From: Lineus longissimus
Taxonomy: Eukaryota; Nemertea; Pilidiophora; Heteronemertea; Lineidae
Reading direction: 5' to 3'
Assembly (NCBI RefSeq): GCF_910592395.1
Contig: NC_088316.1
Coordinates: 13,328,001 to 13,392,000, forward strand
Length of the DNA: 64,000 nucleotides
Below, one piece after another: positions 55,901 to 64,000 of the stretch (positions within the stretch are counted from its first letter, which is position 1; every line of letters starts with the position of its first letter). A model generated the notes under the pieces. It saw nothing but the letters and a program-made list of their open reading frames with translations. It was not told the DNA's origin and did not search any database. Position numbers and translations under genes: made by a program.

Positions 55901-57540
55901 GCATCCTTTGATATACGTGTACAACATACATGTATCGGAGACCTGGTGTCTTCAGGAATGCTTCCCAAGTCCCAAAGCTGTGTCGGAGAAGGGCGTATTA
56001 GTAGGACCTAGTAGTCTTTATTGGAGGAGACGAATCCTTACATTTCGTGGAGCAGACTGTCCTCCCATGTATCTGAGACGGTTGTCTTCAGGAAGAATTC
56101 CCTGGTCCCCGATTATCATCCGGAGTCTTTGCAAACCCTGGAGGAGACTGTCTTCTCATGTTAGAAGTGTTTAAGGCTTCTCAAGCCCCCATGTCGTAGT
56201 CGAGACGACGGATATTCCGAGGTTGTATTGTGAATTGGCGAAGACAGCCGTTTGCATTCGCTGGAGGAGACTGTCTTCGCATACTGAAGACGATTGTCTT
56301 CAGGAAGGCATCCCCTGTCCTCTTATCGCATTGGGACAGATGTCCCTCGTCCTTGCTTTATCTGGAGGAGGCTGTTCTCCCATTAATTCGTGACGATTGT
56401 CTTCAGAAATGCTTGCCCAGTCCACAAGTCATAATGGACACGGATGCCTCCGGCAGTACTTTCAACTGAAGGAGACGAGTCCCACGTCCATGCCATCCGT
56501 GAAGGAAACTACCCATTCATCTATTCGAGACGATTGTCTTCAGGAAGACTGGCTGCACCAGTCCCAAATGAAAGTCGTTTTGGGAAGGATGTGTCTTGGA
56601 AGTCCTTGAATTCCCTGTATTCTCACATATTGGAGACGGTTGTCTCCAGTAAGGCTTCCCCTCTCTCCGAGTCGCATTGGAGACGGATGTCTCAATTAGA
56701 GGGGACAGACGAGTCTTTGCCTTCCCTGGAGGAGGCTGTCACCTCATATTTTGGAAGAGTTTGTCTCCCTGAAGGCTTTCCAAGTCTCATAGTGGAGACC
56801 ACGTGTGTTTCTAGGCTGTATTCTCAATTGGAGAAGACAGGTCTTTGCATTCGCTGGAGGAGACTGTCCTCATATATCGGAGACGGTCGTCTCGAGGGAA
56901 TGCGCGCTTCCACTGTCCTCCTGAGACAGATGAGACGGTTGTCCTCAGGAAGGCTATCCCTGTCGCCAGGTCGTATTGGAGACAGTTGCAACTATCGAGG
57001 TGCCGAGGCTTTGCACTCCATGGAGGAGATTGTCCTCTTACATAGTGGAAGTGGTTGGCATGAGGAAGGCTTCCCTCAGAGTGGAGACAACATATCTTTC
57101 CAGGTTGTACTCCTCATTGGAGAAGAGAGGTGTTTGGCATTCCCTTGAGGAGACCGATTTTTCTGGGTAGTTTTATTCCCTGGAGACTGTCCTCTCATAT
57201 ATTGACAGATGTCTTCAGGAACGCTTCCCCGTTCAAAGGCTTATTGGACACAGATATCCTATAGCCAGGTACACAAGCTACCTCAGTTGAGCTACCTTGG
57301 GAAGGGTACTTTTAGTAGGGTATTTGAGCCTGTCTTCAAGAGTACAGCGAGATAGCTCTACCAAAGGCTGAATGGCCCTTATGTTAGCCTTCACGAAAAT
57401 GTTTGTCCGTTTTTTTACCATTGAACTGGTAAATTGACAGCAAATCAAATCACCATTGTGAATATTGAAGAGTCCTTGCATTCCTCGAAGAAGACTGTTC
57501 TCTCATATAACATTAGAGAAATATTAGACATCTATTTACA
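55901..57540. repeat. satellite array, right arm (reverse orientation)
   Basis: The same unit continues as its reverse complement: GGAGGAGACTGTCCTC, TTTGCATTCGCTGGAGGAG, GAGACGGTTGTCTTCAGGAA and CTTCCC.AGTC replace the forward phrases. GCATTC-type phrases recur near 56252, 56844, 57132 and 57476, with further variants between. The switch in direction is near 55,900-55,940. Open frames such as 56444-57148 (+) are repeat-derived. Confidence 0.85.
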
Positions 57541-57558
57541 AGCATAAAGTGTCAATGC

Positions 57559-57564
57559 TTTATT
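57559..57564 (-). terminator. candidate polyadenylation signal of DYNC2H1
   Basis: AATAAA on the minus strand, about 850 bp beyond the stop codon and just clear of the satellite. It is the nearest canonical signal I noticed, but a variant hexamer closer to the stop is possible. Confidence 0.25.
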
Positions 57565-58414
57565 TCTATCAGGTGGGTGGAATATTCAAGTTACAAACTA
57601 CGGTAAAGTGATGCAAAAATTCAATACAGAGTATGGACGGATTCAATAATTCAGACAAAATAGGTCTTTAAGTTCTTGTGATATCATGGACAGCACATTT
57701 GGCAGGAATATGTCAAATTAGTAAAATGATTCTGAAAATGTGTTTTCTGTCAATGGTTGGATTAAACTACAGGATTATAAAACATGAATACACTTTTTTG
57801 TAAAAGTTACCAATTGCAAATACAATAGAACGTCTCTTTTAGGGACACCCTTGGATCTGACTGTCCCTAACAGGGAGATGCCCTGCTTAGAGGTCTTATT
57901 GGATAGATGTGACCAATTGTGGCCCACAATCATTTATCCAAATGGAGAGGGGGTTATGCCAAGAGAAGTTCCACTGTATCCCTTCATACCAACGGTGACT
58001 GGAATATTGTAATGATGGAATTATTTGGCGGCGTTTACAATGTATGCCTTCCAGTTAAGTGGTGATACGTGTAGAATAGTCTCCCATCAAATTCATTGGC
58101 TTTTGATATCATACATTAGCCAAGACTTTCATGGGTCAATCTTCTGAAGAGCAAGAACTAACAATTCATAAAGAATTCCAGACGGTTATCATCAATTCAC
58201 AATTTCATTAGAGGATTCTTCTTTTTCCAAAACAACTTTAAAGAAATCTGTAGCTTCTCAAACCGGAAATCACTCAAATTAAAGCACATCATATTTGTAA
58301 ATCAAGTTACTCCCACAATACCTAATACCAGTAAACTGATTTTAGGTTCATCATTTAAAGTCATATTAGCCAAATAAGGCTTAGAGGCTTTCGTTTTCAC
58401 AGCGGTACAGCAGC

Positions 58415-61400
58415 CTACTGGTGTTTGAGGAAGAGAGCGGCCCCGCACTGCAACCACTGGCTCATGTTCCCTCCACACGGAACGTCCATCTTGGCGACGA
58501 TGTGATCCCGCTCGGCGCTGTAGTACAACGGCAGGGAGATGGTCTCCTCATGTCCATAGGGGTCGCCAGCATCCTAGAACAAGACAGAAGACATTCTTAG
58601 CAAAAGTAAACAGTGATATTCTTTTGCATTCACTCTATACAACTACGCAACATATAGATGTGCCATTGCAGCCAGGGAGCAAATGTTCACACGAAACTAC
58701 TTGTGCTCACTTTTCTCATTAACTGGGTCGGTTGCTTACCCAGGCATATGCACCAAGTAGAACATGTCAAAGATTGAAGTCTAATTGATTATGAGTCAGA
58801 CTCCTTACTTTTCGACCACGCCCTCCCCCAAATTTAAAATGTGTCTCGAAGTATACTGAATATAAGAAATACGTCTCTTGCCCAGCAGAGAATACCGCCT
58901 GGCACAGACCTCTTGATCAGCCATGGTGAGGTGTTAGTGAGTTAGGCAATAGACTTATTCATTCCCAATAGAGCAACAACAAAAATCTCATACCTTTGGA
59001 ATGAAAGCCACTGCACAAGTAGGAATAGCAGAGACGGTCGGTGAATCGCGCTGGTTCTCCGACAGGCGACTCCCGTCAAAGGAACATCCCTCCAGCTGCA
59101 ATCCCCCGACCTTGATCTGGAGCCGGGCACCCTGGATACTGCCCTTCCAGCTGCAGGCAAACTTGAGACTGTCCATTGACAACTGCATCATCCTGAAACA
59201 AATGGAAACAATGCGCTCATTAAGCCATTATCGAAATACTTGTACTGGTATTTAGAATTTGATTCACACTTTAACTCCAGTTGTGGATGGGTAGATGAGA
59301 TGCACCCAAGACCTGCATTATCTTTTCCCCAGGATGATTCAGTAGGCCCATAGCATCAGAGCATCAGCACCCAACAACAAGCTTCAAAAACTATCTCATA
59401 CCTTGCCGCCTGCTGCCTCAGAGCATTCAGGAACGTGTCAGGGTGGAACAGCTCAGAGAGGTCCAGGGTGTCGGAGAGAAGAGTGTTGTTCTCTGCCTTG
59501 TCTACCCAGGTCTGGAGTGCCATGGCTCGGGCGACCAAGGAGCGAAGGAACTGCATGGGGTCTTCGGGGCCATCCCACTGGCTCAGCCAACTGATAGGAG
59601 TCTATGGAAGATAAAACGGAAAACTGTTACTTTCTATCATACTGATCTGAAAATCAGCAATTCGCAGCAGTTTGACTTTTTTCCGAATTGGCACTTTGCA
59701 TTTTAATGGTCTTCAGGTTTTTAAGTCAAGTTTCCCTATCAGAGTGCCAACATTAGCTCAGAACCAGCCATAACTTGGCACAAGTGACACTCCTTGCTCT
59801 CTCATTCCTATCTCTAATAGCAGCCACTTCGTTATGTACCTGGCTGGTCACTGACAAACCAGCCACTTGAGAACTGGTTACCAATGGGTCTCTAAAATTC
59901 AACCTTCCACGAAGGCTGATGCCTAAATCCAGACAGCTACCGTGATCAATACTGTAGTCACTGGTGTAACCAACTCATCATCAAGAGAGTATATTTCGTC
60001 CTCTTGAAGAAACAGGCAAGATCTACCCACCTCTTGGTTCAGAAGAGCTGCAGCCAGATGCTGGACATCGGTTGTCAGCAACTGAGTTCCTCGGATGACC
60101 TTACTGAGAGCGGCGAGGCAATGGTGGACATTCTGGACCAGCTTGACGGCATTGAAACGCTCCAGTTGGATGAAGGAGAGCACGGGACTTGAGCCACTAC
60201 CCTCCTCGACCGGCGGGTTGATCTTCATCTGTATCAGCTGAGAGCCCTGGAAGACAAAACAAAAGTTCTCATGAGATGTAGATTTGAACTGTGCAGTCAT
60301 AGCACTAAATCAAATGGAACAGTTCTCAAATTGAAATCGCCGTAGTATTTTATCGTCCTTCAACCAAGATCCTTTCTATGTTTCTATGCAACATAAACAT
60401 TATCTATTCCGACAGACAAACTGACTTCGGCAACTTTTCTCAGCAGCAGGCCTTAAAGTGATACTATGATGTGATTTACAACTTTGCGGAAATACGTCCG
60501 TTTTTAATTGTTGATCACAAATGTAAAGCTCAAATTTTCCATTTTTGATTAGATTTATTATAAAATCGCTGAATGTAAACCACCGCGACCGCGAAAATAT
60601 TCATGTTGTGACGTCATCAACGAAAACGGCATCGAAGCGAGCCATCCGGGCGGGATTAAACCGTCAATTTCTAGAAAATGTGCATTTCGATTCGAAAACC
60701 TTACCGATTTATGAGAAAGTGACGTAGTCATTTGTCAAAAACAGCTAAAACATTATATGGTGAAATTTGACATGAGTTACCCTTTAAAACGTTGTGGATA
60801 ACCCTGATATTGTCTCTTTTCACCCACCTGGTTTAGTTTCTTCCACAGATTGAGGATCGGGCCCAACTCGATCGACCAGACTTCCTTGTCGAACTTGTTG
60901 GCCTTGGCATCAGCCCTCTGGATGATCTTCAGCTGCGAGATGACAGAGTTGCTCACGATTCTCTGGGAGGAGCGCTCAATATTCTCCGGCAAACCGAAGT
61001 AGGACGGCTTGTCGAATTCTGGGAGAACTTCCACAGCGTCTAAGAAATCCTGATGATAACAATGATGAAATGGGATAAGCAGGGCAGTGCCACCAAGAGG
61101 CTAATCTAAAATGATCTCGCGACTTTTGCATTCAAAGGTTTGGTATTCAGAATGGGGAACTGACAGCATTATTTTACCATAACCATCTCATTTTTTCTGC
61201 TTTTGAGTCTGAATTCTTCACTTGTAAATATTGAATTAGAGCTGTGTACAAACTGAGATGAGCTACAATTCACATTTTGTGTTGTCTTGCAATATTTCAA
61301 CGATCTTACCCTGAAGTGTGTTGACGTCGGTAATTTGATCGGTCCCATCCTCTTTGTTCCTCTGGCCTGGCTGGACAGAACTGTCGGATCAAAGAACTGT

Positions 61401-63777
61401 TTGAGGTACGACACCATCACCCGCATGTCGAACGGGTTGTCAACGCGGCCGCCGTAGATAGCAGACTCAAATAAGCCGTGGACGAATTGCCATTGTACTT
61501 CATTCTTCCCTGGAAAAGATGAGGCAATAATGTGATTTCGCTTGGTAGAACATTTTCCCAGTGTGGCTTCCTCAACAAGGTGCTTTGACAAGTCTTTAAC
61601 CTGCAGAAGGTATGAGGTGTGAGGATACCAAAAACCTGATGGAGCCTTCTTCAAAATATATTCACTCAAATGTTCAGCCACTGCCAAAGCAACCCCCTTA
61701 GATAATGACACAAATCACAACTTCTTCCGAGGTCAGCCCATCAGCAGATATGACTGTCCTCTGAAAGACTCCCTTATGAAACTATTTCCTCTACAACTAC
61801 AACATTCTGTAGATTCCAGATTTTACCTCCCTTGCCCAACCTCCATTTCTGATAAAACGGATTAATACTCAATAATAAAGCCACCTTATAATTAAATTTC
61901 TCCTCAATGAAAAAATAATGAAAGAACTTTCATCATTACAAAATACTGATACAGAAAAAAATTTGTCTTTTTTACCTTCATTGCATGATACTGTAAAATC
62001 TACCCACCTGATCATTAAATTTCTAATTAAAAAAATTTAGTTATCTTTCAAATTACGGGTTATTAATGGAGAAAAAAATATTGCTCTTGTCTACATTAAA
62101 ATTAAAAGGGCCTTAACCAACTATCCTGTAAGCAAGAGTTATTTGAGCGCATTTATATACAGGTCCTGATGGAATACTATAAAATATGCTGAAATGTATA
62201 TGCAGCAATGAGAAATGTACAGGAACTGACCTTTCTGAAAGCAGATTCATTTCAATGCAAGGGGAGATATTTTATTTTCAATTCATGAGGGAAATATTTC
62301 TAGCAGATGTCATATGGTTTTGCCTGGTAAGTAATTACTTACAGTACACTGAGATGAGACTGGTCAATAAAAAAAAATTGGAAATTTCGACTAATTCAGA
62401 TTTTTATCAAAAGTCTGTTGGTACAAGGTTTTAATCATATACATATACAAACATGACAAATACAATCAAATATCTTCTTTTCTATTTTCTTCTTCATTTT
62501 CATGCCATGTCTGCCCTTATTTCCATCAACAGACTTGCTTTTTATTATCACATCCATTCATGTATATCACACCAATAATTCTCAATGCACACTGCACACA
62601 GCTAGAAAATTTTGTAATATCGTTGCATCATTGGCCGCAGAGGGATATGTCTGTGGCTTTTTACTGGGACATTAAAATGATACTTTAGATTTCAAAATCA
62701 GCCAGCCTCATCTCAAAGCACTGCATGTCTGTCCTCTACAGCGGGATATACTGGATGCTAAACTGATCAAATGGAACATGCACTTACACGTTTGCTTGCA
62801 CTCAGCTGCAAAATTTCCATCAAACTTTCACGCACGGTTGAATTTTACAATAAAACCCGAGTCACAGATATTCTAGGGAATAGATTATGCATTTAGCCAG
62901 GTGCACCTGCTGGACCATCAAATCTATGACACGAGAATCGACCAGCTGCACCCAGTGGACCCATCGATGTCTTTGTACATGATTTACAAGGTACACACAG
63001 TTCTGTACAGCTTCATATGACACGTAGTAGTCCATTCATCCACCCCTACACAGCGGCAAACTTGGTGTCATTTGTATACAGCACCACCCACAACTTTAAC
63101 AGACCCTTTTTTATAATTTGTTGACAAAACTCCTTTACCTGCTTTGGCGCACAACCTGTCAATGATGTCAGCTCCGGCGCGGAGATCCGCGAATGAAAAC
63201 TCGTAGAACTTGGTCCAGCCTTGCGGTATGAAGTTCCTACGTTCTTGACAGACGGCATGGAACCAGGCAAGGGCGAACAGGGCCTGTGATCGCACCACGT
63301 TACCGCTCTTGCTGATGAATTCTGGGGACCAGGAGTCGTATGTTCTCGCCAGGTTCTTCTTGATTCCCGGCGGGGCCTGGAAGAAATAATCAGTTTTGTT
63401 TGATGGTGGGGGCAAGTCAGAAGAAGGGGAAAAATAGGATTCTATTGACTTTTGAATACTGAATTGAAATAACTGTGGTAGGCCAAAGGGCCTATGCTGA
63501 TTTTCATAAAGACATGTATCAACATGTCGCAAAACTCAGACAAAATTTACGTCACATCTCCATCACAACTGGGTTCCAGCAACAAATGTTTATGTGATGC
63601 ATTTTGCATCACCCTGTAGCATAGCACTCGGATTAATGACCAATCCAAGAGCTGATTGATCTTTACCTCGTATGTGATCTTCAAACTTGTCTGCAGCAGA
63701 ATCGTTGGGAATTTGGGATGACTCTCGGCCGTGAGCCAAAGGCGGAAATCAGGATTTGGCTCCAGGCTGTTCAACTC
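58415..63777 (-). CDS. DYNC2H1: cytoplasmic dynein-2 heavy chain, last eight exons
   Basis: This is the 514-residue C-terminus of the motor that drives retrograde intraflagellar transport in cilia. Exons, in reading order, are 63667-63777, 63139-63376, 61310-61509, 60828-61049, 60031-60246, 59402-59601, 58994-59192 and 58415-58573 (TAG). All junctions are GT/AG and phases agree. The first exon starts ELNSLEPNPDFRLWLTAESH, a dynein AAA6-region hallmark. Others carry PPGIKKNL, RRNFIPQGWTKFYEF, GLFESAIYGGRVDN, SYLKQFF, LNLWKKLNQ, DLSELFHPDTFLNALRQ and, at the end, MDVPCGG and CGAALFLKHQ. These match the dynein-2 family better than axonemal or dynein-1 heavy chains. The gene continues beyond the right edge; the full family protein is about 4,300 residues, so roughly 12% is here. 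Confidence 0.95.
60450..60788. mobile_element. possible MITE in a DYNC2H1 intron
   Basis: The left end CCTTAAAGTGATACTATGAT and the right end, read in reverse as GTTTTAAAGGGTAACTCATG, are imperfect inverted repeats about 340 bp apart. The interior is unlike the flanking intron, with more CG dinucleotides (GCGACCGCGAAAA). No ORF. The boundaries are approximate. Confidence 0.4.
61510..61711 (-). other. open intron segment continuous with a DYNC2H1 exon
   Basis: Reading backwards from the exon at 61310-61509, the frame stays open for about 67 codons into the intron, with a protein-like composition (for example KAPSGFWYPHTSYLL and VKDLSKHLVEEATLGKC). The annotated exons on either side join perfectly in phase without it. 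It could be an alternative exon start, a relic inserted in the intron, or chance. Confidence 0.25.
61712..63138. other. large DYNC2H1 intron, AT-rich
   Basis: Mostly A/T-rich sequence with no further exon visible and no clear repeat. It separates the exon ending CAKAG from the one beginning KNEVQW. Confidence 0.55.
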
Positions 63778-64000
63778 CTGAAAATTACCAAGCGAGATTA
63801 GCTGTCATGCACCAATGCTGGCCAAAGAGAAAAGATGAAGGGGTTGACCCAGAACAACCTGGGGAAGACTTACAGAAAATGAAATGATATACCTAGGACT
63901 CATGTGGAATGACCGACAGAAGAATTTTTGGGAATATTTCTTTATGGCAATAAGCATTTGTCAGGGCACAGATGCTCAACTGGAGTTATCAGTAACATTG

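Noticed and set aside
56444-57148. 234-codon open frame on the plus strand
   Set aside because: It lies wholly within the reverse-orientation satellite and its peptide repeats with the DNA unit; no stop happens to fall in this frame. Not a gene.
1-64000. tRNA genes, rRNA genes and CRISPR arrays
   Set aside because: I saw no tRNA-like arms with a GTTCGAATC-type box, no rRNA signature, and no spacer-separated short repeats; the window is animal nuclear DNA.

Overview
The window is eukaryotic nuclear DNA from an invertebrate animal, most likely marine. It has spliced genes with GT/AG introns, long AT-rich intergenic DNA, several small foldback (MITE-like) elements, degenerate tandem repeats and animal gene families. 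I cannot fix the phylum from sequence alone; a lophotrochozoan, hemichordate or cephalochordate would all fit. There is no prokaryotic gene organisation, and most open frames between the genes look like chance.

Layout. 1-8.8 kb: repeat-rich DNA with a THAP zinc-finger ORF (1442-1747, +), an acidic ORF on the opposite strand facing it (2142-2294, -), three copies of a dispersed ~150-200 bp repeat, and three blocks of degenerate repeats. 8.8-25.9 kb: six tandem units (U1-U6) of about 2.3-3.3 kb, each holding one intronless class A (rhodopsin-like) GPCR gene on the minus strand. U1-U4 are intact (328 aa each), U5 has a 495-bp in-frame deletion and a lost stop, and U6 has a nonsense codon. 27.9-28.9 kb: a diverged but intact seventh paralogue (330 aa). 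34.0-41.7 kb: exons of a divergent ionotropic glutamate receptor on the plus strand, with two further receptor-like fragments. 42.1-42.7 kb: a terminal-inverted-repeat element. 44.3-46.7 kb: a complete three-exon SLC16/monocarboxylate-transporter-like gene (+, 495 aa). 46.9-53.7 kb: no gene I can support. 53.7-57.5 kb: a ~120-140 bp satellite whose two halves run in opposite directions. 58.4-63.8 kb: the last eight exons (514 residues) of the cytoplasmic dynein-2 heavy chain gene (DYNC2H1) on the minus strand, continuing off the right edge.

How it fits together. The genes do not form one pathway: DYNC2H1 (intraflagellar transport) and SLC16 (solute transport) are ordinary neighbours. The most distinctive feature is the receptor array. 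Near-identical units show unequal crossing-over, gene conversion with the older seventh copy, and two independent losses, so this is a young, actively changing receptor family. The glutamate-receptor-like gene is also unusual: residues that normally contact glutamate are replaced, no pore-loop exon is visible, and its first membrane segment is partly duplicated in frame. Splice sites, repeat boundaries and functional calls were read by eye and have not been checked against transcripts or databases.
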